A stretch of DNA of 64,000 bases, taken from Palsa-744 sp963734815. Lineage in GTDB: Bacteria; Actinomycetota; Thermoleophilia; Solirubrobacterales; Solirubrobacteraceae. The stretch covers positions 1,316,051 to 1,380,050 of the forward strand of contig CAVTIH010000001.1 of the NCBI GenBank assembly GCA_963734815.1. Reading direction: 5' to 3'. Shown here in pieces: positions 1 to 6,547 of the stretch. The position numbers and the translations under genes are program-made. Below the pieces are notes generated by a model. The model searched no databases and was not told where the DNA came from. It saw nothing but the letters and a program-made list of their open reading frames with translations. Position 1 is the first letter of the stretch. Each line of letters begins with the position of its first letter.

Positions 1-84
1 GCAGCGGGTGTGTCGGCGCGTCCATCGATTGCTCCCACAGTCAGGCGCGGCGGCGCCGCGGCGTTCGTCGCAGCCTATCGGCAG

Positions 85-141
85 GGAAGGACCGCTCGGC
101 TGATGGGGCGGGCACCTGCGGAAGGACCGCTCGGCTGATGG
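85..141. repeat. 22-bp direct repeat, two copies
   Basis: A 22-bp sequence beginning GGAAGGACCGCTCGG occurs at 85-106 and again, exactly, at 120-141, a period of 35 bp. It lies in the gene-poor first 539 bases, where I recognise no protein. No function can be assigned. Confidence 0.6.
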
Positions 142-183
142 AGCCGCCACTTGCGTGAGGGCAACGGCGCGCAGCTACTGCCC

Positions 184-212
184 CTCCCCGTCGGCCGTGG
201 GCCGACGGGGAG
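184..212. other. Perfect 12-bp stem-loop in gene-free left end
   Basis: CTCCCCGTCGGC (184-195) pairs with GCCGACGGGGAG (201-212) around a 5-base loop. No T-run follows on either strand, so it is at most a weak terminator. Apart from this, the repeat at 85-141 and another small GC hairpin near 282-296, bases 1-539 hold nothing I can annotate. Confidence 0.4.
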
Positions 213-539
213 AGCGATCGCTCGCGCCCGGTCCGGAGCGCCGCGCAACGCTGGCGAGTCTGTAGCGCCGTATCCGCGGCCCCCGTCCGGGGGCGGCGAG
301 CGATTCCTCGGGGAGCAGCAGGAACCGTCGTGGAGTGCTGGGCATCGAGTGTGAGAGGGAGCGGGTCATGGGTTGATATTGACCCACGGCGCCCTTCGCG
401 CCTTTGGACCGCGGTCCAAAATGTGTCGCCGGCGGGTCTCGCTGATGACCCGCTACACGGGGGATGCCCCGGTAGAGGTGTCCCATCCTACCTCCCGCCA
501 CCCGACCGGCCTGCGCGGCGACCGGTCTACGATGGGCGA

Positions 540-827
540 GTGTTGGAAGTCTCCACCGACCTTCCGGGGCACGAGCTCGTGCGCGAGGGGCTCGCGGATC
601 TCCGGGCGGGCCGGGAGAGCGAGTCGGCGCTGCTGGTCGCGATGGCGGCGCCGCGCCTGCGGCGCCTTGGCTTGGATGTCCCGGCATATAGGGGCGAGAT
701 GCCTTCGCAACGCCTGTATGAAGTGATCTCCGCGGACACCCACCAGGGGGCTCACAGCCGCTACAACGCGCTTGTGGCTCGCATGGTCAGCTTTGCGCGG
801 GCGGCGGAGCATGCGTCCTCCGGTTGA
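540..827 (+). CDS. Hypothetical protein preceding a DUF6036-like nucleotidyltransferase
   Basis: A 95-residue protein starting at GTG 540. The open frame extends further upstream but reads like non-coding low-complexity sequence there. It is charged, alanine- and arginine-rich and probably helical, with no signal peptide or membrane segment. Its 3' end overlaps the next gene (ATG 811) by 17 bp, so the two look translationally coupled, a layout typical of two-gene toxin-antitoxin-like modules with a nucleotidyltransferase partner. I do not recognise its family. A partner role is inferred from coupling only, and the partner gene is broken. Confidence 0.5.
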   Translation: MLEVSTDLPGHELVREGLADLRAGRESESALLVAMAAPRLRRLGLDVPAYRGEMPSQRLYEVISADTHQGAHSRYNALVARMVSFARAAEHASSG

Positions 828-1090
828 CGAGGGTCGCTTGCGCGAGCTGGCGCGCAGCCTCGGGCGGGTGGCTGGCTCACCGACGCGGATCTACCTGACG
901 GGAGGTGCGACGGCGGTGATCGAGGGGTGGCGAGGCTCGACGATGGATGTGGACCTGCGGTTCGAGCCAGAAGTCGACGAGTTGCTGCGCGAGCTTCCGG
1001 CGCTGAAGGAGCGGCTTGCCCGAGTTGTATCGCTACCCGGCGATCGATCCGCCGGAGTTCGCTCGCAAAGTGGAGGCTGCGCTCGGTTGA
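811..1090 (+). pseudogene. DUF6036-like nucleotidyltransferase with an internal deletion
   Basis: From ATG 811 the reading frame gives a recognisable N-terminus of the DUF6036/AbiEii-related nucleotidyltransferases: IYLTGGATAVIEGWR, then a STMDVDLRFEP segment holding the DxD-type acidic residues. After LPALKERL (near 1017) this frame turns to noise. The next frame picks up the typical family C-terminus, ELYRYPAIDPPEFARKVEAA, from 1022 to a TGA at 1088-1090. The central part expected between the two, roughly 60-70 residues from memory of the family, is missing and the frame is shifted. I read this as a pseudogene formed by an out-of-frame internal deletion. Fold assignment is family knowledge; the break is visible directly. 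Confidence 0.65.
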
Positions 1091-1184
1091 GTCACTGGGG
1101 AGGGGAGAGGCAAGATTCCGTCGACCTCCTTGTATGATCCCGCCATGTCCTTGTTGGGCAAGTTGGTAGTTGGTCTGAGGCGCC

Positions 1185-1457
1185 ATGGCCGTTAAGTTGC
1201 ATCGCTGCGGCGTCATGTTCGTCAAGGGACCGCACCCCTGCTGGCGGGTGCAGAAGGCGCTCGAGGACTCGGGGATCGAGTACGAGATCGTCAAGCACCC
1301 CTCGATCCGCGGCAGGCGCACCGAGCTGATCGAAGGCAGCGGCGAGAAGATTCTTCCCGTCGTCGAGCTGCCCGACGGCACGATGGTCCGCGAAGAGTCG
1401 GCGCGGCTCGCGGAGCGCATCCGCGCGGGCGAGCTCGGCGAGCGCCCTTCAACCTGA
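1185..1457 (+). CDS. Glutathione S-transferase N-terminal / glutaredoxin-like protein
   Basis: A 90-residue single-domain protein with the thioredoxin-fold pattern: LHRCG near the start, the CWRV helix start (K-G-P-H-P-C-W), the VKHPSIRGRR strand, a cis-Pro-like segment ILPVVELPDG, then the TMVREESARLAERI helix. It resembles the N-terminal half of glutathione S-transferases and small glutaredoxin-like proteins of high-GC Gram-positives. Only one cysteine sits in the CPWC-type position (H-P-C-W), so a dithiol mechanism is unlikely unless Cys8 takes part. It stands alone, 137 bp upstream of the tRNA-Gly fragment. Confidence 0.75.
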   Translation: MAVKLHRCGVMFVKGPHPCWRVQKALEDSGIEYEIVKHPSIRGRRTELIEGSGEKILPVVELPDGTMVREESARLAERIRAGELGERPST

Positions 1458-1593
1458 AGCCGGCGGGGGTCGGACGCCCGTCCGCGCGGTGCGCCGGCGC
1501 AGTGGCGACCTCACGAGGGAACTCCTCTGGGTCCGGGCCATGGGTACTCCGGGGGACGCGATGCCGTGCGGCCGGCTAGAATGATCGACCCAC

Positions 1594-1640
1594 GCGGATG
1601 TAGCTCAGTTGGCTAGAGCGTCTGCTTGCCATGCAGAAGG
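1594..1640 (+). tRNA. tRNA-Gly(GCC), 5' half only (split by integration)
   Basis: Acceptor strand GCGGATG (1594-1600), D-arm GCTC/GAGC, anticodon arm TCTGC-TTGCCAT-GCAGA with anticodon GCC, and the first bases of the variable loop up to 1640. The T-arm and 3' acceptor strand do not follow. They lie 11.9 kb away at 13528-13554. Joining 1594-1640 to 13528-13554 gives a 74-nt tRNA with a closed acceptor stem. The gene was therefore cut in its anticodon/variable region by insertion of a mobile element. Confidence 0.92.
1626..1640 (+). other. attL core (15 bp)
   Basis: TTGCCATGCAGAAGG, identical to 13513-13527. The flanking bases differ on both sides (c/a before, a/t after), which fixes the repeat at exactly 15 bp. 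Position in the anticodon loop is known for one class of tyrosine-recombinase targets. Confidence 0.85.
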
Positions 1641-1680
1641 AACAGGTAGCTTCTTCCCTGTAAATTGGCACTTTTGTGGA

Positions 1681-1706
1681 AGTTTCTCCCGAAAGTTTCT
1701 CCCGAA
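1681..1706. repeat. Left arm-type integrase sites, 13-bp tandem repeat
   Basis: AGTTTCTCCCGAA is repeated exactly head-to-tail at 1681-1693 and 1694-1706, 41 bp inside attL. Similar paired units (CTTCTCCCGAA, CTTTCTCCCGGAA) lie inside attR. Paired short direct repeats flanking the core are what arm-binding sites of tyrosine integrases look like. The assignment is inference. Confidence 0.6.
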
Positions 1707-1736
1707 CTGAGCCCGCTTGTAGCGGTGGCTTGATGG

Positions 1737-2396
1737 CTACGCCAGCGCGGATTGGTGTTCTCGCCGGGCCTGGATGGCGACCGTCAAGCCGTCTACCCAG
1801 ACGCCCTTGAATGCCATGATGCCGTCGGGGGTATCGTCCTTCTTCAGGTCATGGCATACGTCGGCGGCAAACCTGAGCCCTTCTTTCAGGGCGGTATGTT
1901 CGATTGGCTCGGGGTCGAGATGAAGGCTTCGTAGAATGTCGGGGGGCCGATGCCCCTCGGCATATCGAGCAAGCACTGCTTGCGTTGCGGTCTGCAGCGC
2001 TCCCTCGGGCATGGTTTCGCCAGCTGGGCCGGCAAGGAACAGGCCGTTGAGGCATGCGTCGATCCAAGCGAACTCGGCGTGCTCGCTGAGCAAAGCGAAG
2101 AGGGAGCGCTTCGACGCAATTTCCTCCGGGGTCAATCTGGCGCGCAGTTCGACCAGCATGTCCTGGGTCGTGGTGCGCGAGAACGCCACGGCATCCGCCA
2201 TCTCGCAGCCGACGCTCGCAAAGACGGCGTTGAGATCCTCCATACCGTTGACCCTCTCCTGGATGGCTGCGCGTACCGCGACGAGGTCCGGGGCCTGCAC
2301 CGGAGAAATCTTAGACCACGAACGAGGATTCTGAAGGCTGCCCTGGTCGTGCAATTTGGGCCAGAAGCCCACGCACGCGGCCTTCGACTGCTTCAT
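1737..2396 (-). CDS. Hypothetical protein downstream of the PIN toxin
   Basis: An open frame of 219 codons on the minus strand, beginning 18 bp after the PIN-domain gene, so probably the last gene of a three-gene operon. The first 30 residues read poorly and a later start, e.g. the Met of MEDLNAVFAS (about residue 52), is possible. The body looks like a soluble, mostly helical protein (LVELRARLTPEEIASKRSLF, HAEFAWIDACLNGLF, ALKEGLRFAADVCHDLKKDD). I recognise no family and no catalytic motif. It may be an accessory cargo gene. Confidence 0.5.
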   Translation of the reverse strand: MKQSKAACVGFWPKLHDQGSLQNPRSWSKISPVQAPDLVAVRAAIQERVNGMEDLNAVFASVGCEMADAVAFSRTTTQDMLVELRARLTPEEIASKRSLFALLSEHAEFAWIDACLNGLFLAGPAGETMPEGALQTATQAVLARYAEGHRPPDILRSLHLDPEPIEHTALKEGLRFAADVCHDLKKDDTPDGIMAFKGVWVDGLTVAIQARREHQSALA

Positions 2397-2414
2397 CGCT
2401 GCCCAGGTCAGCGG

Positions 2415-3029
2415 CTACGCATTGGGTGGCGTTGGGGGTCCACCGCGCACGCTGCGCATCTGGGGTAGGCGCCGGCTGGTGGTGTGTATATGCGCTGCCG
2501 ATGGAGGCAGGGCGGCGAAGCCCTGGTCGAGCGTGGCGATGTCGGGGATGCCCTCCTTGAGTGCCGTGGCGGCGTGCACGGCGTCGTAGGAGCCGAGGCC
2601 GTAGCGGCGCATAAGCTCGTACACGTCGTCGCTGACCTCGTCGTGGCCGACCCGTGAGGAGTTCACGCTGTCGAGGATGTCCTGCCATGCGCCGAGGCCG
2701 GCGGACAGCAGGCGTCCCGCGCGGCGGCGGGCACGGCCGTCATAGCGGGCTCTGCGCCACTGCTTGCGGCCCCAGCGGTCGAGCAACGCCAGGCGGAACA
2801 ACGTCTCGGCCAGCTCTGTCGTGAGTAGGCCGTTGTAGACGATCGTCGTGCCCGCGTCGCTGAGCGCCTGAAACAGCTCGGCGCACGCATCGTGAGTCGA
2901 GGTGTTCGGCACGATCGCCTCGACCACGACGCTCGTATCGACCACTACGCGCGTGGGGGCGGTCCATCCGGGGTGATCGAAGGCGAGCACGCCCCGCAGC
3001 GCGGCGGGGGAGCCTCGCTTGGCTGCCAC
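2415..3029 (-). CDS. PIN-domain (VapC-like) toxin
   Basis: About 204 residues from a GTG at 3029, 7 bp after the stop of the small upstream gene. The N-terminal strand RVVVDTSVVVEAIVP carries the first conserved Asp of PIN ribonucleases. Further acidic positions are the Glu in LLTTELAETLF and the Asp residues of GLGSYDAVHAATALKEG and IPDIATLDQGF, the expected C-terminal PIN pattern. PIN toxins cleave RNA in a Mg2+-dependent manner and are held by a co-transcribed antitoxin. The protein is longer than a minimal VapC (about 130 residues), with an Arg-rich insertion in the middle (KQWRRARYDGRARRR). It lies in the left part of the integrative element and may stabilise it. Confidence 0.75.
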   Translation of the reverse strand: MAAKRGSPAALRGVLAFDHPGWTAPTRVVVDTSVVVEAIVPNTSTHDACAELFQALSDAGTTIVYNGLLTTELAETLFRLALLDRWGRKQWRRARYDGRARRRAGRLLSAGLGAWQDILDSVNSSRVGHDEVSDDVYELMRRYGLGSYDAVHAATALKEGIPDIATLDQGFAALPPSAAHIHTTSRRLPQMRSVRGGPPTPPNA

Positions 3030-3036
3030 TGGGGGG

Positions 3037-3216
3037 TCAGCGGCCGCGCACGTCGCGCAGGAAGTCGATGCTGGCTTTCGTGCGCACGCGAGTGGTGGCG
3101 CGGCGGATCAGCTCCCGCCGCTCGCCCGGATCGGAGGTCTTGGCGTGGCGCACTGGACGCTCCGAGGGCATCGGGCGGTGCTGCTGGTGGGGGGGAGTGT
3201 GCGGGTTGGCTGCCAT
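3037..3216 (-). CDS. Small antitoxin candidate upstream of the PIN gene
   Basis: A 59-codon frame (ATG 3216, TGA 3037-3039) directly upstream of the PIN gene on the same strand. Its C-terminal half (KTSDPGERRELIRRATTRVR then KASIDFLRDVRGR) is basic and helical, while the N-terminus is Pro/His-rich. The size, order (antitoxin first) and 7-bp gap to the toxin fit a VapB-like role. No named DNA-binding fold is evident, so the assignment rests on context. Confidence 0.5.
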   Translation of the reverse strand: MAANPHTPPHQQHRPMPSERPVRHAKTSDPGERRELIRRATTRVRTKASIDFLRDVRGR

Positions 3217-3324
3217 GAGGAGCTTGCTCTCAAAGCCATTGTACGCGGTCGGGAAGGCTCACCTCGCTGGGGCTCAAAAAAGGTGGGGGTGGGAGGTCGT
3301 GGATCGGTGTTCGGCGAGCTGGTC

Positions 3325-3371
3325 GCAAATTGCGTGGCCGTTTTCGGCCGCTCAGGGTCAATAACCCCATG
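3325..3371. repeat. 47-bp conserved block (copy 1)
   Basis: This segment matches 54149-54195 at 41 of 47 positions, in the same orientation relative to an excisionase-like gene. Its core is GGCCGTTTTCGGCC (an inverted repeat) followed by GCTCA and GGTCAATAACC, ending at an ATG. The shared block implies common descent of the two elements or a shared regulatory/recombination site. Confidence 0.7.
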
Positions 3372-3458
3372 AAGTTTGCTGGATCCGCAAATTCGTTAGG
3401 GGGCATTTGGCCTCTCGGAACGACTACAGACTGGAGCTTTTCGATGGGGAGATTCGAG

Positions 3459-3599
3459 ATGAGTAATTGGCTGGCCGGCCCGCGCGCGGCGGATTCGTCT
3501 TTGCGGCGGGTGTTTGCTCGGCTGACGCGTCTATGGGATACGCCGCGATTGAGCGGCCTGATCCGCAGCCAAGAGGCTGCGTGGAAGGAGCGTGGCTGA
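3459..3599 (+). CDS. Small basic protein before the excisionase
   Basis: A 46-residue frame starting at ATG 3459, chosen because GGGGAG sits 7 bases upstream. ATG 3444 and ATG 3369 are in frame too. Sequence such as SLRRVFARLTRLWDTPRLSG is basic and amphipathic. Its stop overlaps the start of the HTH gene (TGATG at 3597-3601), so the two are coupled. Function unknown; possibly a small recombination or regulatory accessory. Confidence 0.45.
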   Translation: MSNWLAGPRAADSSLRRVFARLTRLWDTPRLSGLIRSQEAAWKERG

Positions 3600-3964
3600 T
3601 GGCTGGGAGTAGAAGCCGGCAGGACAGCCCGGTTGCCGGGCGGGAGGTGTCGTTGGCGGAGCCGCTGCTCGACTGCGCGGCTGCGGCGGCGTTGTTGAAC
3701 GTGCGGGTGTCGTGGGTGCGGGATGCTGCGCGGCTTGGGCAGTTGCCGTGTCTGCGTGTCGGGCGTCATCTGCGGTTCACGCGGGCGATGCTCGAAGAGT
3801 GGCTGGACGAGCAGTTCGCCGCGGGGCCGGCGAGGAGCCCGGCATACCAGCGGCCCCCAGTGTCCGGGGGCCGTGGGAGGCGTGCGGCATTCAGGCCGCG
3901 AACCGAGGCCGCGCTGCTGGCGAGCCTGGCTGAGAAACCGAAGCCAAAGAGAGAGGTGTCGTGA
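3599..3964 (+). CDS. Excisionase-family helix-turn-helix protein
   Basis: A 121-residue protein whose residues of about 18-70 form a MerR/excisionase-type winged helix: LLDCAAAAALLNVRVSWVR, then GQLPCLRVGRHLRFTRAM and LEEWLDEQ. This is the usual pattern of the small DNA-binding proteins encoded beside actinobacterial integrases and conjugation genes. The C-terminal 45 residues are Arg/Pro-rich and probably disordered. The start at ATG 3599 overlaps the previous stop, and the stop (TGA 3962-3964) overlaps the next ATG, so it is embedded in a coupled operon leading to the coupling protein. Likely role: directing excision or regulating transfer. Confidence 0.75.
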   Translation: MAGSRSRQDSPVAGREVSLAEPLLDCAAAAALLNVRVSWVRDAARLGQLPCLRVGRHLRFTRAMLEEWLDEQFAAGPARSPAYQRPPVSGGRGRRAAFRPRTEAALLASLAEKPKPKREVS

Positions 3965-4095
3965 TGGGTGCTCGTGATCCTCGGTGGGGTCGGCGGATGG
4001 ATCGTCCGCCGGGATGGGCCGAGTCGTTCTTTGTTGGGCGCTCGCACGCTGATCGAGAGGCTGACCGGAGGCGATGCTGCGCGCGGTGCTGGTGA
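3964..4095 (+). CDS. Very small ORF coupled to the excisionase gene
   Basis: A 43-residue frame whose ATG (3964-3966) overlaps the previous stop (ATGA) and whose end overlaps the following gene. The first 36 residues (e.g. WGRRMDRPPGWAESFFVG) look protein-like; the last few are Cys/Arg-rich. Tight overlap on both sides argues for translation, but there is no recognised family. Confidence 0.35.
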   Translation: MGARDPRWGRRMDRPPGWAESFFVGRSHADREADRRRCCARCW

Positions 4096-4643
4096 TCGGT
4101 GCGTTCCTGGGACTGATCGCGTTGGGGCTGAACGCGCTGTTCACCGTCGCCGGGTTGCGGTTCGGGTGGTGGGCGGTGCCGGTGTTCGTGCCGGTCTGCG
4201 GATGGCTGTTCGCGTCCGCGGTGTTCGACCGTTTGCTGCGCCCCTTGGAGCTTGACGTTCTGCGGTGGGGTCAGCGTTTGCGTGTGGCGGGGGTGCTGAT
4301 GGTCGTGTTGTGGTTGGTGTGGCCGTTGTGGGCTGATCCGGTAGCTGGTGCGTGGAAGCGGGCGCATGGCGGGTTCGGCCCGCTGGGGCCGCGTTACCCC
4401 CTAGGCGCGATCCTTGGAGCGTCGCCGATCGCGATGGGGATGGTTGTGTTCTTGCTGCTGGGGTTGGCGATGGTGCTTGCGCCGCATATCAAGGGCCAGG
4501 AACCGAAATACCCGGCGCCATCGCCGGGTGGCCCCGAACCGCTGCGCTCCCCACTTTTGGCGCCGCTCCCGCCGCGCCCGTACAGTCCGCCGCCGCGCCC
4601 GCCAGATCCTCCGCGGTGGCCCGACCCTCCACGCTGGCGGTGA
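4074..4643 (+). CDS. Multi-pass membrane protein with Pro-rich tail, transfer-gene context
   Basis: A 189-residue protein with four hydrophobic segments: about residues 2-24 (LRAVLVIGAFLGLIALGLNA), 31-50, 70-90 (VLMVVLWLVWPLW) and 115-135 (GMVVFLLLGLAMVLA). A proline/arginine-rich cytoplasmic-type tail follows (repeats of RPPDPPRWPDPPRW). It lies directly upstream of the coupling protein gene and overlaps or nearly touches it, so it is probably a membrane partner of the transfer apparatus. I do not recognise a named family. Confidence 0.6.
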   Translation: MLRAVLVIGAFLGLIALGLNALFTVAGLRFGWWAVPVFVPVCGWLFASAVFDRLLRPLELDVLRWGQRLRVAGVLMVVLWLVWPLWADPVAGAWKRAHGGFGPLGPRYPLGAILGASPIAMGMVVFLLLGLAMVLAPHIKGQEPKYPAPSPGGPEPLRSPLLAPLPPRPYSPPPRPPDPPRWPDPPRWR

Positions 4644-4648
4644 GCGTC

Positions 4649-6157
4649 ATGAGTGTGCTGCTGGTCTTGGTGAGCTTCGCGGGGTGCGTCGCGGGCGGGC
4701 TGTGGGTGATCGGCGTGCTACGCGCCCACGAACCAAGGGAGAGGGCGCTGGTAGCGGCCCATGGATCCGATGACCCGTGGATCGCGCAGCCGGACGGCGT
4801 GATCGCGGGGACGAGTGTATGGGCGGGTCGCACCAACGATGGGGTGCTGCGCTCCCCGGCGGACTGTGCGGCGATCGTTGTGGGTCCGCCGCGTTCGGGG
4901 AAGACGCGGAAGGTGATCGCGCCGACGTTGGCGTGCTGGGACGGGCCGGCTCTCGTGACCTCGACGAAGGGCGACATCCTCGCCACTGCGGCGCACCGCG
5001 CGCGGCTCGGCCCGGTCGCGGTGTACGACCCGACCGGGTCCCTCGGGCACCCGGAGGCCACCGTCGGCTTCTCGCCCCTGGCGCGTTGTGAGACGTGGGA
5101 CGGCGCGGTGGAGGTCGCGGCGGCGATGCTGTCCCCGGCCGGTGAGGATGAGACGGTTCGTCATGGTGAGCATTTCGCGGTCGCGGCGCGTGCGCTGCTC
5201 GCCCCGTTGTTTCACGCCGCCGCTCTCTCGGGCGGCGGGATGGACGTCGCGCGGGGTTGGCTTGGCCGCTCGGAGTTCTCTCAGCCGGCGGAGATTCTGC
5301 GCAAGGCGAAGGCGAAGATCGCGCTTGAGGAGCTGTCGGGCGTGGGTGCGCAGGCGGTAGGGGATTACCGCACGTCGGTGTTGGGGACTGCGCAGGTCGC
5401 GCTCGCGTGGGCTTCGCGGGCGGCGGTTAGGGAGAGCGCGGACCCTGGGGTGACACGCCAGATCGACCTGGAGGAGTTGTTGGCGCAGCGTGGCACGTTG
5501 TATGTGATCTCTCCCTCGCGTATCCAGCAGGAGTTGGCGCCGTTGATCGCGGCCGTGCTGGACGGCCTGTGCGCGAAGGCGATCGATCTCGCGATCACGA
5601 GCCCGGAGGGTCGTCTTGAGCGGCCGTTGCTGCTCGCGCTGGACGAGGTTGCGAATATCGCGCCGATCCGCTCCCTGCCTCGGCTGTTGAGCGAGGGTAT
5701 CCAGCAGGGCATCGTGCCGGTGTTGGGGGTGCAGGACATGAGCCAGGCGCGGGCGCGGTGGGGTGAGCACGAGACCGCGACGATGTGGTCCACGCCGGCA
5801 CTGCGCCTCGTGCTCGCTGGGGTCGCCGACCCCTACACCGCGCAGCTGGTCTCCGATGCCTGTGGTGAGCAGTTGGTGTGGCGCGCGCAGGTCGGGGAGA
5901 ACAGCTCGACGGCGCATCAGGTGGAGCGCTTCGGCCGTACCTATACCGGCGGGGACAGTCACTCCTATGTGCAGCAGCGCGAGCGCGCGATCCACCCCGC
6001 GGATCTCCGTGCGATGCCGGCCGGGCGTGCGCTCGCGCTGCCCCAGGGCCGCGAACCGATCACGCTCGACCTGTTCCCCGGCGCACCCGGTTTCACCGAG
6101 TGCGACTGGCCCACCCTCGCGCGCGCGGGCCGCGAGCGGCTATGCGAGCCAATCTGA
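4649..6157 (+). CDS. VirD4/TraD-type conjugative coupling ATPase
   Basis: From ATG 4649 (GTG 4640, overlapping the previous stop, is also possible) this gives about 502 residues. An N-terminal membrane segment (VLLVLVSFAGCVAGGLWVIG) is followed by a linker and then the type IV coupling-protein ATPase: Walker A GPPRSGKTRKVIAP, a conserved STKGDILA strand, Walker B LLLALDEVANIAP, and the TraG/TraM-recognition-like C-terminal part (GIVPVLGVQDMSQARARWG). Such proteins pump relaxase-DNA complexes to a secretion channel. With only one N-terminal membrane helix it is shorter than VirD4 of Gram-negatives. No relaxase gene follows: the next recognisable sequence is an IclR fragment, so the transfer module seems cut off here. 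Confidence 0.85.
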   Translation: MSVLLVLVSFAGCVAGGLWVIGVLRAHEPRERALVAAHGSDDPWIAQPDGVIAGTSVWAGRTNDGVLRSPADCAAIVVGPPRSGKTRKVIAPTLACWDGPALVTSTKGDILATAAHRARLGPVAVYDPTGSLGHPEATVGFSPLARCETWDGAVEVAAAMLSPAGEDETVRHGEHFAVAARALLAPLFHAAALSGGGMDVARGWLGRSEFSQPAEILRKAKAKIALEELSGVGAQAVGDYRTSVLGTAQVALAWASRAAVRESADPGVTRQIDLEELLAQRGTLYVISPSRIQQELAPLIAAVLDGLCAKAIDLAITSPEGRLERPLLLALDEVANIAPIRSLPRLLSEGIQQGIVPVLGVQDMSQARARWGEHETATMWSTPALRLVLAGVADPYTAQLVSDACGEQLVWRAQVGENSSTAHQVERFGRTYTGGDSHSYVQQRERAIHPADLRAMPAGRALALPQGREPITLDLFPGAPGFTECDWPTLARAGRERLCEPI

Positions 6158-6190
6158 TGGCGGCGGCCCGCCCGAGAACCTCGCGGCGGT

Positions 6191-6328
6191 TGGGTCGCCT
6201 GTCTGCGTGAGTTGGCGATGTCGAGGACCACGGTGCATCGCTATGTCGTCGCGCTGGTCGAGGTGGGATTACTTGAGCCTGATCGTGCTACTCGCCGGTA
6301 TAGAATTTCTCGCAATTTGCGGGGTTAG
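6191..6328 (+). pseudogene. IclR-type winged-helix remnant
   Basis: A frame ending at TAG 6326-6328 encodes CLRELAMSRTTVHRYVVALV then EVGLLEPDRATRRYRISRN, the recognition helix and wing of an IclR-family DNA-binding domain. It closely parallels the HTH-only protein at 41573-41923 (GRSTTHRYVRTLLRIGLL...THRYRRVGR). No believable N-terminus is present because the frame runs back into the end of the coupling-protein gene. I read it as a 5'-truncated gene whose 3' end is original, since its homologue also stops right after the wing. Confidence 0.6.
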
Positions 6329-6329
6329 C

Positions 6330-6365
6330 GTTCCGTATTCCGGACAGATGTTCCGTATTACGGAT
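6330..6365. promoter_or_regulatory. IclR-operator-like direct repeat
   Basis: GTTCCGTATTCCGGAC (6330-6345) and GTTCCGTATTACGGAT (6350-6365) are near-identical 16-mers spaced 20 bp apart. Each is a near-palindrome; TCCGTATTACGGA is perfect. They lie between the IclR remnant and the secreted-protease gene. The second includes ATGTTCC, a half-site also present in the inverted repeat at 41423-41468. Probable binding sites of the IclR-type regulator. From 6366 to 6547 I see only a small GGCCC/GGGCC hairpin and the ribosome site GGGAGG. Confidence 0.5.
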
Positions 6366-6547
6366 CTTTTCTTGGCAGCCCACAGTTCGATAGGCTAGGG
6401 TCGTCCCAGAGCCACCCCGTGGCCTTCACGGGAGCGTCGGCGCCGAGGCGCATATCTTGCGAAGGATAGGCACTCCGGGACTCAAATCGGAGCAAGTCCT
6501 GGCCCTTCCGGGCCGGTGGTCCAAACCCAAAAGGGAGGTATAAAATC

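Noticed and set aside
1641..1680. Restored 3' tRNA end behind the left core
   Set aside because: Bases after 1640 do not pair with the acceptor strand and lack a T-loop TTCRANY, so the left junction does not rebuild the tRNA.
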